64,000 nt of DNA. It comes from Paenibacillus lutimineralis. GTDB taxonomy: Bacteria; Bacillota; Bacilli; Paenibacillales; Paenibacillaceae. The stretch is from the NCBI RefSeq assembly GCF_003991425.1, contig NZ_CP034346.1, forward strand, positions 6,067,501 through 6,131,500, given 5' to 3'. A program made the translations under genes and the position numbers. Under the pieces are notes generated by a model, which saw nothing but the letters and a program-made list of their open reading frames with translations, did not search any database and was not told the origin of the DNA. Shown in pieces: positions 1-8,034 of this stretch (position 1 is the stretch's first letter; each line of letters starts with the position of its first letter).

Positions 1-531
1 TAACCAGGTCATCATATGCGTCGATTCCGTAGATAAAGTCATGAAGTCCCAATAGCGGGCCGGATCCTGAATATTCTTATTCGGGGCAGGCTTTAGCGAG
101 TGTACCATATCCGGGAATTTGATCGCGTCGCGGATGAAGAAGACGGGAAGATGGTTTCCGACCAGATCATAGTTGCCCTCCTCCGTATAGAACTTGACAG
201 CGAAGCCCCGTGGATCACGGGCGGTCTCCGGTGAGCCTGTTCCATGAATGACTGTAGAGAAGCGAACGAAGACCGGAATCTCACGGCCAATCTCTTGCAG
301 GAAATGAGCCTTCGTATACTCCGACATGCTCTGTTCCGTCACAAATACTCCGTGCGCCCCCGCACCACGGGCATGAACGACACGTTCCGGAATTCGTTCA
401 CGATCGAAATGTCCCAGCTTCTCCAGCAGGTGATAATCCTCAAGCAATGTTGGTCCTCTCTGTCCTGCTGTACGCGAGTTCTGATTATCGCCAACCGGCG
501 CGCCTTGATTTGTCGTTAATCGGTTATTCAT
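1..531 (-). CDS. Catalase, N-terminal part (gene runs off the window)
   Basis: Haem catalase that splits hydrogen peroxide into water and oxygen in the cytoplasm. The first 177 codons are visible; the 3' end lies beyond position 1. The reading shows the family's active-site block [12 protein letters not shown] with the catalytic His at about residue 53, and the [11 protein letters not shown] block with the catalytic Asn at about residue 126. The N terminus ([19 protein letters not shown]) is typical of clade-type monofunctional catalases. The ATG at 531 is preceded by an AAAGGATGG ribosome site. A candidate PerR-type palindrome lies 31 bases upstream of the start. Base composition is like the rest of the window and unlike the AT-rich operon next door. 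Which catalase class (KatA, KatE, KatX) cannot be told from this part. Confidence 0.93.
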   Translation of the reverse strand, partial: MNNRLTTNQGAPVGDNQNSRTAGQRGPTLLEDYHLLEKLGHFDRERIPERVVHARGAGAHGVFVTEQSMSEYTKAHFLQEIGREIPVFVRFSTVIHGTGSPETARDPRGFAVKFYTEEGNYDLVGNHLPVFFIRDAIKFPDMVHSLKPAPNKNIQDPARYWDFMTLSTESTHMMTWL

Positions 532-561
532 ATATGATCCATCCTTTCAGGTTTTCTATAT

Positions 562-576
562 TTAGACTTATTCTAA
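562..576 (-). promoter_or_regulatory. Candidate PerR/Fur-family box upstream of catalase
   Basis: TTAGACTTATTCTAA is an inverted repeat (TTAGA/TCTAA) matching the PerR consensus TTATAATNATTATAA at 11 of 14 fixed positions. A further TTCTAA-rich stretch follows to about 596. PerR control of catalase is well known in Bacillus; here it is an inference from position and sequence. Many AT-rich stretches could match by chance. Confidence 0.4.
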
Positions 577-650
577 GTTCTAAAATAAATTCTAACATTT
601 TCACCTGAAATTTTGCGTGTAGATCATATGTAAATCATGTGTAGGTCAAA

Positions 651-680
651 TGAAGATACATGAAGATACACGAAGATTTA
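651..680. repeat. Short tandem repeat, three 10-base units
   Basis: Two exact units TGAAGATACA are followed by one altered unit CGAAGATTTA. It lies in the AT-rich stretch between the catalase and the siderophore importer. No function is evident. Confidence 0.6.
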
Positions 681-696
681 TAAATTCTATATTCAT

Positions 697-716
697 AAAA
701 AAAGAGCGAAGCCCTT
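697..716 (-). terminator. Weak candidate terminator after the siderophore operon
   Basis: Read on the minus strand, AAGGGC-TTC-GCTCTT is followed by seven T. The stem is only five to six base pairs with one G-T pair, so this is a weak intrinsic terminator at best. Confidence 0.35.
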
Positions 717-762
717 GTAGTTATTGTCTTCTAATCATTGCAAATGGAATAGCATTTTATAA

Positions 763-1515
763 CTAATAAATCGCTATTGGCCCATAAGGACCATCGATAA
801 TTTCTATTTTCGTTTCAAAAATATCTGTCAAAATTTCTGGATCCATAACCTCTTCTACTGTTCCAAAAGCGGCAATTCGTCCATCTTTCATAGCACAGAT
901 TCTATCAGAATATTTGGCTGCAAAATTTATATCATGCATAACAGTCAGAATTGTTCTTCCAAATTCATTAGCAGCATGCCTCAAATGCTCCATCATTTGA
1001 ACAGAACGAGCAACATCAAGATTGTTCAGAGGCTCGTCCAAAAGTACATATTCAGTCTCTTGGCACAAAACCATTGCTACATATGCCCTTTGCCTTTGAC
1101 CACCAGAAAGCTCATCTAAATATCTATTTTCTAGATCAGTCAAGTCTAAAAAATCGATATATTTAGATATAATAGCCTCATCCTCTTTAGTTAATCTTCC
1201 CTTTGAATAAGGAAAACGTCCAAATCCAGCTAGTTGCCTAACAGTTAGCTTCGTTACAAAATGATTTTCTTGTCGCAAAATAGTCAAAATTTTTGCTAAG
1301 TCTTCTGATTTCGTTTTAGAAACATCCATATTTGCCACCTTAATTTGACCTTCATCCATATCCAAAAGTCTTCCGATCATCAAAAGTGTCGTGGACTTTC
1401 CAGCGCCATTTGGCCCAATTAAAGAAGTAAGACCCGCTTTTGGTATTTCAATATCCAAAGGTCCTATATTTACCTCATTCGTATACAACTTTCTAACATT
1501 ATCAATTTTTATCAT
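763..1515 (-). CDS. Siderophore ABC importer, ATPase (YclP/CeuD type)
   Basis: Cytoplasmic ATPase that powers uptake of an iron-siderophore complex. At 250 residues it has the usual length. Walker A GPNGAGKST is at about residues 35-43, the signature LSGGQRQR near 137, Walker B YVLLDEP near 160, and the H-loop VMHDINFA near 190. The close fit to the YclP/CeuD group (FGRFPYSKGRLT block) suggests a catecholate or petrobactin-like substrate, but the substrate is an inference. It overlaps the upstream permease gene by four bases, so translation is probably coupled. The whole operon from here to about 4690 is strikingly AT-rich with A/T-ending codons, unlike the flanking genes, which points to acquisition from another Firmicute. 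Confidence 0.92.
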   Translation of the reverse strand: MIKIDNVRKLYTNEVNIGPLDIEIPKAGLTSLIGPNGAGKSTTLLMIGRLLDMDEGQIKVANMDVSKTKSEDLAKILTILRQENHFVTKLTVRQLAGFGRFPYSKGRLTKEDEAIISKYIDFLDLTDLENRYLDELSGGQRQRAYVAMVLCQETEYVLLDEPLNNLDVARSVQMMEHLRHAANEFGRTILTVMHDINFAAKYSDRICAMKDGRIAAFGTVEEVMDPEILTDIFETKIEIIDGPYGPIAIY

Positions 1516-2576
1516 AAAGCCCTCTTCCTTAAGACTACAATTAGAAATGTTATTCCACCAAACAGTTCGATGATAACTGAAACTACACCTTGAGCATTGA
1601 ATACATGGTACATAAAAAAGTATGCAGCCGTTATTATCAGGAATCCGATAGCAAAAGCCATTGGAAAAATATATTTGTGATCATACGTTGGCGCTGCTAG
1701 ATAACTCAAGGTTGCCACTAAAAATCCATAGAAAGTAAGTGGTCCGACTAAAGCCGTTGAAATGGCCATCAACATAGAAACTAATACAAGAGTATAAATT
1801 ACGCCAAATTTATGATTAACTCCCAAAGAAGGGGAGACATCCTTCCCAAGTGACAATACATTTAATTTCTTGGAATAAGCAAAAATAAGGAATGCTACGA
1901 TGATTACAATTGGAATTGCAATAGGAAAATAGCCAACATCCGCATTATTGACAGAAGCAAACAATCTTGCCTGTAAAATATCAAACTCAGACGGCGCAAG
2001 AAGTCTTCTCATAAAAGATGATAAAGACTTCAGCCCAATTCCAATAATAATTCCAACCAAAAGCATAATTTGTAAATTTCCATACTTTCCAGAAAGCAAC
2101 CATCCATATAGTATCAAACTCAGCAAAACCATAAGGACAACTTGAAATACGAATGATCCAACACCAGTAAAACTTATAAATGCACTAACACCAAAGAAAA
2201 ACATTGTACTAGTATGAATTGCTGAGTAAAGTGCCTCAAAACCTAAAAGTGAAGGAGTTATAATCCTATTATTCGTAATCGATTGGAATGCAACGGTCGC
2301 CAAACTTTGACAAATTGCTGCAATAATCATTGCACCAAGAGCTACCATCCTTCTTTTAACAACTGGAATAAAAGAAGGAGAATCTATTGGAACTGGATTG
2401 TTATAAACCAGAAGTCCATACGCTGAAAGAATGCCCAAAGCAATCAATGTTATCAGCAAAATCCAATAACGTTTTTCTTCCTTCCTAGAACGAAAAGCTC
2501 TAGCTGATCTATTTTTATTATGAAGGCTAGGATTGATTTTGACATTTTCTTTATTACTATATTCTAATGTGCTCAT
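1512..2576 (-). CDS. Siderophore ABC importer, permease 2 (FecCD family, YclO/CeuC type)
   Basis: FecCD-family inner-membrane permease, 354 residues, with about eight to ten hydrophobic helices after a charged N terminus of about 30 residues. The block LGKDVSPSLGVNHKFG followed by STALVGPLTFYGFLVATLSYL is the family's conserved coupling-helix region where the ATPase docks. It overlaps both neighbours by four bases (ATPase downstream, partner permease upstream). It forms a heterodimer channel with the product of 2573-3580. Low GC content as for the rest of this operon. Confidence 0.92.
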   Translation of the reverse strand: MSTLEYSNKENVKINPSLHNKNRSARAFRSRKEEKRYWILLITLIALGILSAYGLLVYNNPVPIDSPSFIPVVKRRMVALGAMIIAAICQSLATVAFQSITNNRIITPSLLGFEALYSAIHTSTMFFFGVSAFISFTGVGSFVFQVVLMVLLSLILYGWLLSGKYGNLQIMLLVGIIIGIGLKSLSSFMRRLLAPSEFDILQARLFASVNNADVGYFPIAIPIVIIVAFLIFAYSKKLNVLSLGKDVSPSLGVNHKFGVIYTLVLVSMLMAISTALVGPLTFYGFLVATLSYLAAPTYDHKYIFPMAFAIGFLIITAAYFFMYHVFNAQGVVSVIIELFGGITFLIVVLRKRAL

Positions 2577-3580
2577 CTTAGCCTCCTTTGTCTCAATAAA
2601 ATAACAATAAATACGACTGCTCCCACTGTTCCAAGTATTAAAGAGACAGGTACTTCAAAAGGCATTATAATGGTTCGAGAAATAATGTCACAAACCGTTA
2701 TAGTACCCATTCCTAATACACATACCCAAGGCAAATTACTCCTCAAATCATCTCCTCTATACATGGAAACAATATTGGGTACAATCAACCCTAAAAAAGG
2801 TAAATTCCCAATAACAGCTGCAACAATTCCAACTGCAAAAGAAATAAGACCCGTACCAAGAAGAACGATCCTATTATAATTTACTCCAAGACTTGTTGAA
2901 ACATCTTCCCCTAGTCCAGCTATAGTCAACCGATCAGCAAACATAAAAATAAGAAAAGTAACGATAATAATGAACCATAGATATTCATATCTCCCAACTT
3001 GGACCGGTGCAAAAGAACCTACAAACCAAGTTTCAATATTTTGCGTCATTCGAAAGACGAGGCCAACAAAAGTGGAAACTGCGGAAATAATTGCTCCAAG
3101 CATCATTCCAATAATCGGAACAATTAAAGACGAACGAAGTTTAACTCTTCTTAAAAACATAAAGAAAATCATCGTTCCTATAAAAGAAAAAATGATTGCA
3201 CCAGTCATTCTTAGAACTAAAGATGGTGCAGGAAATAATATATAAACAAGAAGAAGTCCCAAACCTGACCATTCAATTGTTCCTGTTGTGGTAGGTTCAA
3301 CTAAACGATTCTGTGTAATAAGTTGCATTACGAGTCCTGCCATGGACATGGCGGCTCCAGTAAGCATTAGTGCAGCTGTTCTTGGAACACGGGTGATGAA
3401 AAACATATCCATTCCATCCTCTTGTTCCTTTATATCATAAGCTCCAGTAAACAGTGATATAATTCCTAAAATAATAACAACTATAATCGCTAATATAAAA
3501 GGTTTTGTCCATATTTTATTGTGGTTATAAAGCTGGGGTTGAGAATTTTTCTCAACCCCGGCAATTATATTTTTCGGCAC
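2573..3580 (-). CDS. Siderophore ABC importer, permease 1 (FecCD family, YclN/CeuB type)
   Basis: Second FecCD-type permease, 335 residues, polytopic. Recognisable are the N-terminal LFTGAYDI segment, the RVPRTAALMLTGAAMSMAGLVMQ helix pair, the GLGEDVSTSLGVNY coupling loop, and NLPFLGLIVPNIVS in the C-terminal third. It pairs with the 1512-2576 product. The gene sits 20 bases downstream of the binding-protein gene in one transcription unit. AT-rich codon use as in its neighbours. Confidence 0.92.
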   Translation of the reverse strand: MPKNIIAGVEKNSQPQLYNHNKIWTKPFILAIIVVIILGIISLFTGAYDIKEQEDGMDMFFITRVPRTAALMLTGAAMSMAGLVMQLITQNRLVEPTTTGTIEWSGLGLLLVYILFPAPSLVLRMTGAIIFSFIGTMIFFMFLRRVKLRSSLIVPIIGMMLGAIISAVSTFVGLVFRMTQNIETWFVGSFAPVQVGRYEYLWFIIIVTFLIFMFADRLTIAGLGEDVSTSLGVNYNRIVLLGTGLISFAVGIVAAVIGNLPFLGLIVPNIVSMYRGDDLRSNLPWVCVLGMGTITVCDIISRTIIMPFEVPVSLILGTVGAVVFIVILLRQRRLR

Positions 3581-3600
3581 TATGGTTATACTCCTTTAAA

Positions 3601-4626
3601 CTACTTAGCTAAAGTATTTGCAAGGTTTTCAAATACTTCTATAAAAGTTTCGATGGATTCATTTGTGTAAGTGTCATTTGGTGCATAAACAATCTGCCCT
3701 TTAGAAACAGCGGTTACTTTTTGAAGAGCAGGTGAATTATCAATAACATCCTGAGCAGGAACGGCATCAGTTGTAGAAGATACTGCAGCATCACGATCTA
3801 GTACAAAAAGCCAATCAGGATTACTTTGTGCAATAGCTTCAACAGAAACTTCATCACCTTGATGATCTGAAGAGGAACCGTCAACTTCTAATGCTGGAAC
3901 CCATCCGAAAATCTCATACATTGGTCCCCAAACACGTCCAGAATGAGGAGCTGAAAAACCAATATTTCCACCAGAAACTACAACACTCATAACTGTATCT
4001 GTTCCATTATATGCAGACTTAGCACCTTCAACAGCTTTATCAAAATCAGCTATCAATTGTTTAGCCTCTTCATTTTTATCAAAAATTTTTCCCAAAGAGA
4101 TTGTAGAATCCTTAAGTCCATTTATTAAGTTTTCTCCCGGTGTAGCAGCTTTCTCAGAAACATCAAAATTAAGATCAATAACAGCTGCATTTGGCACTAA
4201 TTTTTTTATCTCTTCATAATAGCTAGCAAATCTTTGACCGATAATTACAAGTTCAGGGTCTGCCGCTGCTAAAACTTCAAGATTTGGTTCACGGTGATTT
4301 CCAATATTCTGAACGGAATCATCCTTTACATATGGTGAATCCGCAGGCATTACATCCTTTGGAGCAGCCGCTAATTTAATTCCCCAATCAGCTAAAGTTT
4401 CAAAAGTCCTACTATCCAATGAAATTACATTTTTGGGGTTTACAGGAACAGTAACCGTTCCATGTGCATCAGTGATTTCAACCGTTGAAGGTTTCTCAGG
4501 TTGACTCGACGCAGCAGGTTGATTCGATGCGGCAGGTTTATTATTTGAATTCGAGCAAGCTGATAAGACCAAAGCAAAAATGGCAAGCATGGCAACTGTT
4601 AACTTTAAGTAATTAGATTTTCTCAT
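3601..4626 (-). CDS. Iron-siderophore binding lipoprotein (YclQ/CeuA type)
   Basis: Extracellular substrate-binding lipoprotein, 341 residues. A lipoprotein signal peptide ends in LVLSAC with the lipid-carrying Cys at residue 24. An Ala/Pro/Ser/Asn linker follows, then the TroA-like fold: TVTVPVNPKNVISLD opening strand, the LAAADPELVIIGQR element, and a C-terminal lobe with NPDWLFVLDRDAA. It captures the ferric siderophore at the membrane surface for the two permeases. First gene of the AT-rich operon. A GGAGG-like site (CCTCC on the plus strand, about 4630) precedes the ATG. Only about 66 bases separate it from the permease relic upstream, and no good Fur box lies in that gap, so its promoter may be the Fur-controlled one at about 5200. 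Confidence 0.93.
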   Translation of the reverse strand: MRKSNYLKLTVAMLAIFALVLSACSNSNNKPAASNQPAASSQPEKPSTVEITDAHGTVTVPVNPKNVISLDSRTFETLADWGIKLAAAPKDVMPADSPYVKDDSVQNIGNHREPNLEVLAAADPELVIIGQRFASYYEEIKKLVPNAAVIDLNFDVSEKAATPGENLINGLKDSTISLGKIFDKNEEAKQLIADFDKAVEGAKSAYNGTDTVMSVVVSGGNIGFSAPHSGRVWGPMYEIFGWVPALEVDGSSSDHQGDEVSVEAIAQSNPDWLFVLDRDAAVSSTTDAVPAQDVIDNSPALQKVTAVSKGQIVYAPNDTYTNESIETFIEVFENLANTLAK

Positions 4627-4692
4627 ATACCCTCCTAAGATATAAGCCTAATAGGCAAGCAAATTATTAAATTAATGAAATTAATATCTATA

Positions 4693-5124
4693 TTATATTT
4701 TTATGTGCTTTTTATTCAGATGGCCGCTGACGAGAGCGATGAAGCTGATTAAGGAAGCGCCTAAGATCAACGTCTTAAGGCGGTAAGTACTTAAGAACTG
4801 ATAGGCTACATTTGCAGCCAGCAGTCCCAGGAAAGTAATTGGACCAACCAGAGCGGTCGAGATCGATACGAGGATCGCTACGACAATGGGTACCCGCTTT
4901 GCTACGTATTCGTAGCTGATGCCCAGATTCACAGACAATTACCTACGAGGGAGCATACAAAGGCGATACTCGTCTTCACCAGCGGTCCGGCTGAGTTGGA
5001 CAGCATCAGCGATACCATAATGCCACGGAATCCCCCGTAAAATGGGTGAAATATCCTTAACCCCGATAAATAGGGAAGCTATGGATAATAGAATTAACAA
5101 AGCTGCTAAATATCTCTTCTTCAT
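4693..5124 (-). pseudogene. Relic of a FecCD siderophore permease pair (YclN/YclO-like), deleted and frameshifted
   Basis: Three separated pieces of FecCD permeases survive. The first 40 or so residues (MKKRYLAALLILLSIASLF, then GVKDISP) look like a YclN-type N terminus. A middle stretch at about 4930-5040, read in a different frame, gives SLMLSNSAGPLVKTSIAF and CSLVGN, a YclN-like third helix. The distal piece, from NLGISYEYVAKR through STALVGPITFLGLLAANVAYQFL, looks like the C-terminal half of YclO. So the end of one permease gene and the start of the next have been lost. A ribosome site (AAGGACGAGAG) still precedes the ATG at 5124. The relic has normal GC content, which changes abruptly to AT-rich near 4716. 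It probably represents the original importer, now replaced by the neighbouring operon. Confidence 0.75.
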
Positions 5125-5204
5125 CTCTCGTCCTTACTTTCCTTCCCCTGGCCTAGAGGAAGTCAAAGTTAATGCTGCCGGCAAGACAGACGGGTTTGTT
5201 GATC

Positions 5205-5223
5205 AATAATGATAATCATTATC
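5205..5223 (-). promoter_or_regulatory. Fur box
   Basis: AATAATGATAATCATTATC matches the classical 19-base Fur box at 18 of 19 positions. It lies 81 bases upstream of the permease relic start, and in the direction of the intact siderophore operon. It is the only strong Fur site visible ahead of that operon. Confidence 0.85.
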
Positions 5224-5413
5224 AATTCATCATAATTTAGCCTAAATTATACCGTCGCTTTTGTCAACCATTTTAAATTTTATTTTTAGTAAGTTCTTAT
5301 TCTAATCATAGCAGCTACAATCATTGGCTGTTCGGCATGAAATAAAGGCAATTGAGGCATAGTAACGTCTGACACAGACTATAGAAGACAGACCATCGAG
5401 GAGGATGCTTCAA

Positions 5414-5545
5414 ATGGATAACACGCATGAGTTCGTTGAGAAGCTGCATGATAAGCAGGCCAAGGATGAAGCTAATAAACGACGCCAGGGAAAAGGAAAC
5501 CCTGCAGGCCAGCTCCCCAGCAAACCGCACGGCACGCAGAAATAA
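5414..5545 (+). CDS. Small conserved protein, DUF4023-like, 43 residues
   Basis: A tiny highly charged soluble protein beginning MDNTHEFVEKLHDKQAKDE and ending in a Gly/Pro/Lys-rich tail (GNPAGQLPSKPHG). The pattern THEFV.KLH..Q.KD plus GNP..KLP resembles the DUF4023 mini-proteins of Bacillus and Paenibacillus as I remember them; the function of that family is unknown. A very strong ribosome site GAGGAGG (5398-5404) sits nine bases before the ATG. A good intrinsic terminator follows directly, so it is a one-gene unit. It was too short for a usual ORF length cut-off. No signal peptide or membrane segment. Confidence 0.75.
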   Translation: MDNTHEFVEKLHDKQAKDEANKRRQGKGNPAGQLPSKPHGTQK

Positions 5546-5567
5546 CCTCAGCGATCAATTGTACGCC

Positions 5568-5609
5568 AAAAAGCCGCACTCGCAGGCCAATCTGCAAGTG
5601 TGGCTTTTT
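5568..5609 (+). terminator. Intrinsic terminator of the 43-residue gene
   Basis: AAAAGCC-CACT-GCAG pairs with CTGC-AGTG-GGCTTTT, a long stem with two single mismatches, closing on a T run. The A run on the 5' side would also work in the other direction. Confidence 0.8.
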
Positions 5610-5613
5610 AGAC

Positions 5614-5730
5614 AGTTCACTTTTCAGCACCGAGAAGGTTGGGTGAAGCTAGGGCCAGAGGAGCGAAGCTACACGTTTTCGGAGAAAACGGCCTCGGAAG
5701 CATTCGCTTGTAGTTGGTACGTGAGCACCT
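5614..5730 (+). repeat. Dispersed repeat, copy 1 (left part, right end lost)
   Basis: Shares the core TTTTCAGCACCGAGAAGG, GAAGCTAGGG, GAGGAGCG and GGTACGTGAGCACC with the copies at 24419, 46693 and 62165, in the same orientation. The inverted-repeat right end is missing. Downstream to 5771 there is a small hairpin (ATGTTTC/GAAACAT) and nothing else recognised. Confidence 0.75.
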
Positions 5731-5771
5731 AGATGTTTCCGTAAGAAACATGACTTCGTAAGCATCTGCCT

Positions 5772-5945
5772 TTAGCCGCGGTATTTGTCGGTTCCGGATA
5801 TGAAATCATCCGAAGCACCCTTCCCGTCCTTAGAATGGTTCTTGAACTGGCTTAGACGTCCAGCTCCGCCTTCTCCACCGTTGCCGGTGGTTGCATTCTG
5901 TCCGTTACTGCTGCCATTGCCAGCCTTCCTGTCTCGCTTCGCCAC
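5772..5945 (-). CDS. Small Gly/Asn-rich protein of unknown function
   Basis: Encodes about 57 residues from a GTG start: MAKRDRKAGNG, then a low-complexity Gly/Asn/Ser stretch, then RLSQFKNHSKDG and a C-terminal DDFISGTDKYRG. A GGAGG site sits 11 bases before the GTG at 5945; an in-frame ATG at 5972 would add nine residues and lacks such a site. No signal peptide or membrane helix. Small Gly-rich basic proteins of this kind in spore formers are sometimes spore or coat components, but nothing here proves that. It may also be a chance frame. Confidence 0.45.
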   Translation of the reverse strand: MAKRDRKAGNGSSNGQNATTGNGGEGGAGRLSQFKNHSKDGKGASDDFISGTDKYRG

Positions 5946-6064
5946 GCTGCGATTCACCTCCAGATCATACATGCTAAGAGTGCCAATCGCTAGTTAGCGT
6001 CTGCCGCAGGAGCAGTTTTTATACCCTTGCAGGAGCCCTTCCAGGCCAGAATAACAAGTAGGGC

Positions 6065-6799
6065 TTAGTTATTGTCCTTAATCGTTACCGTTACAGGTGA
6101 ATACTCTGCAATAACGGTCTGGCCATGCACGGACACACTGCCTTCCGGGGAAATATCCTTCTCAGTCATGATGCCCAAGGCAATCGTAAAGCGGTTGAAC
6201 TTGATTGGAACACCGCTCTCCCGGCGAACTTCTTTCCCGTTGAGATAGAAGATAACCTCATCCTCAGCACGGTTATAAGTGATTTTATAAGTATTGAATT
6301 CACGCGCTTCGAAGTCGGTATCCTCCTTGAACACACAGAAATACTTCGTCTTGTCACTATCCGGCACTTTAACACCCGGGAATGGCAATACTGCGTAGAC
6401 ACTCGCGTATTTATCATTACCTGCGAAGAAGTCCAGCGCCGCGCCCGTCGTGAAGTCAAGCAGGTTCAGCGACACATAACCATCGTACAGGTCTCCAGGC
6501 ACCGTATTCTGTGTACGGGCACGAATTTGCAATTCGAAGCTGACTTCTCCCTCTTCCGGAACAATGACATCCTCAACGGAATAATACATATGCTTGGCAT
6601 TATCGAGAATTTGAATTTGATTGTTCTGACGGCTTAATGGTGCGCGGACATACAGAATTCCATTGCGCACAATGACAACCGCCTCAGGCTCACGGTATTC
6701 CCAGAACGAACCATCGGGAAGCGGGAAACCGCCCATTTTCCAGACTTGTCCTTCATTTAGAATCGTATGAAAATCTCCGAATATTTTTTGCTCTTCCAT
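6065..6799 (-). CDS. Beta-rich protein of unknown function, DUF6081-like
   Basis: A 244-residue soluble protein without signal peptide or membrane helix. The pattern of alternating beta strands, YDGYVSLNLLDFTTGAALDFF and a YKITYNRAEDEVIFYLNGKE block, is typical of concanavalin/LamG-like sandwich domains that bind glycans or lipids. I associate it weakly with the DUF6081 family; no catalytic residues can be named. It lies 28 bases downstream of a UbiA-type prenyltransferase gene and is probably co-transcribed with it, so its ligand could be an isoprenoid-linked product, but this is a guess. The ATG at 6799 is preceded by a GAAAGAGAGA stretch that is only a moderate ribosome site. Confidence 0.75.
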   Translation of the reverse strand: MEEQKIFGDFHTILNEGQVWKMGGFPLPDGSFWEYREPEAVVIVRNGILYVRAPLSRQNNQIQILDNAKHMYYSVEDVIVPEEGEVSFELQIRARTQNTVPGDLYDGYVSLNLLDFTTGAALDFFAGNDKYASVYAVLPFPGVKVPDSDKTKYFCVFKEDTDFEAREFNTYKITYNRAEDEVIFYLNGKEVRRESGVPIKFNRFTIALGIMTEKDISPEGSVSVHGQTVIAEYSPVTVTIKDNN

Positions 6800-6827
6800 G
6801 TATGTTCGTCTCTCTTTCTCTTAGAAA

Positions 6828-7694
6828 TTATTGAATAATGCCTTGGATCAATAATGTTACAATCATAATCAGGCCACAGCGGACCGATGCCTTCTGTGAA
6901 GCCCCCATTAGCGGCAAATATGCCGTAGAAGGATTATGCTCCTTCAATCTGCCATATACCCGATATAACGGAATCGCCGTTATTAGTCCAATCAGGGAAT
7001 AGAACGGCAGGATTCGTAGTACAACACAAAGCACCAGTGAAGCATAAGCAAGCAGCAGTAACATTTTGGAGAAGGCCAAAGCCCGTTTCTCTCCCCATAC
7101 GACGACCAATGTATTTTTGCCGGCCTGCTTGTCCGCTTGCCAGTGTAAGAAATGGTGATTAAACAACAGCAGTGTCGTCAGAATCCCGATCGGCAGCGAC
7201 AGCAGGGCTGAGCGAAAGCTCAAATCTCCTGTCTGCACGTAATATGACCCCATAATGGGCAGAACGCCAAAAGAGAGCAGGATTGCCAGCTCACTAAGGC
7301 CTTTGCCCCTGTATCCAAACTGGATAGGAGGCGCCACATAGTAATACGCGATCAGTCCCCCCAGTGCCGAGAAGACAAGAATGGGCCAGCCGCTGAATAT
7401 ACTAAGCACGACGCCGCAGAGTACAGCCGAGCCGAGCAATGACCAGGTGATTATAGCAAAGGTTCTCTCAGACATTGTACCGTTATCCAGATAACCGGAA
7501 TTGGTCGAGATCACCTCAGGAGTGTTGTTGGCTGCCGTATCCGCTCCACTGCGGTAATCCCATAGATCATTGATCATATTCGAGAACAGATGCGCCGCAC
7601 CTGCACCGATTAATGTAATTATAAAAAGCATCGGATGAAATATGCCCTTCCACACGTAGGCCCCAAGCGCTCCGAGGAATACAGGAACCAACAT
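6828..7694 (-). CDS. UbiA-family prenyltransferase (first of two)
   Basis: Integral membrane prenyltransferase with about eight to nine helices, joining a prenyl diphosphate to an aromatic or other acceptor. The first Asp-rich motif is NMINDLWDYRSGAD; the second region is HHFLHWQADKQAGKNTL, with a single Asp and thus weaker than usual. The closest well-known family is MenA (menaquinone), but no menaquinone genes lie nearby and the acceptor is unknown. The ATG at 7694 has no ribosome site. The frame stays open upstream with family-like residues (VWTRFKKASRFKVIPV) back to a stop just before 7751, and a good AAAGGAG (7762-7768) lies ten bases before a CTG at 7751. Translation may therefore start at this CTG, giving about 307 residues. 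Confidence 0.85.
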   Translation of the reverse strand: MLVPVFLGALGAYVWKGIFHPMLFIITLIGAGAAHLFSNMINDLWDYRSGADTAANNTPEVISTNSGYLDNGTMSERTFAIITWSLLGSAVLCGVVLSIFSGWPILVFSALGGLIAYYYVAPPIQFGYRGKGLSELAILLSFGVLPIMGSYYVQTGDLSFRSALLSLPIGILTTLLLFNHHFLHWQADKQAGKNTLVVVWGEKRALAFSKMLLLLAYASLVLCVVLRILPFYSLIGLITAIPLYRVYGRLKEHNPSTAYLPLMGASQKASVRCGLIMIVTLLIQGIIQ

Positions 7695-7942
7695 GACGGG
7701 AATGACTTTGAACCGTGAAGCCTTTTTGAATCTTGTCCATACGCTAACCAGCTACTCCACGCTCCTTTCATAGTTGTATGTGATATTTATCACTTTTCAT
7801 TATACACCTTTTCATGGAGAGGGATAGTGGAAAAATAGATCACCTAGCAACTGGACTAAAGTCTAGATTTTTTCTTCCCCCGAGACCGAAGTGAGGCATG
7901 GACTTTTATGGTACGATGTTACCAGATAGTATTTGAAGTGTG

Positions 7943-8018
7943 TGTTCAAAAAGTGCGGTTTTCAGCACCGAGAAGGTTGAATGAAGCTAGGGGCTACGGA
8001 CTTTTTGAATTACCTCTT
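7943..8018 (+). repeat. Dispersed repeat, copy 2 (short form)
   Basis: About 76 bases: left end TGTTCAAAAAGTGC, core TTTTCAGCACCGAGAAGG and GAAGCTAGGGG, then directly the right end GGACTTTTTGAAT and CCTCTT. The middle of the full-length copies is missing. It lies between divergent genes. Confidence 0.85.
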
Positions 8019-8034
8019 GAAAGGACGGAAATAA

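Noticed and set aside
4627..4692. Second Fur box directly before the siderophore lipoprotein gene
   Set aside because: The AT-rich gap has no 19-base match of useful quality to the Fur consensus.
5731..5771. Right end of repeat copy 1
   Set aside because: The hairpin and CTTTAG near 5771 do not match the GGACTTTTTGAAC-CCTCTT end of the other copies, so copy 1 is treated as truncated at about 5730.
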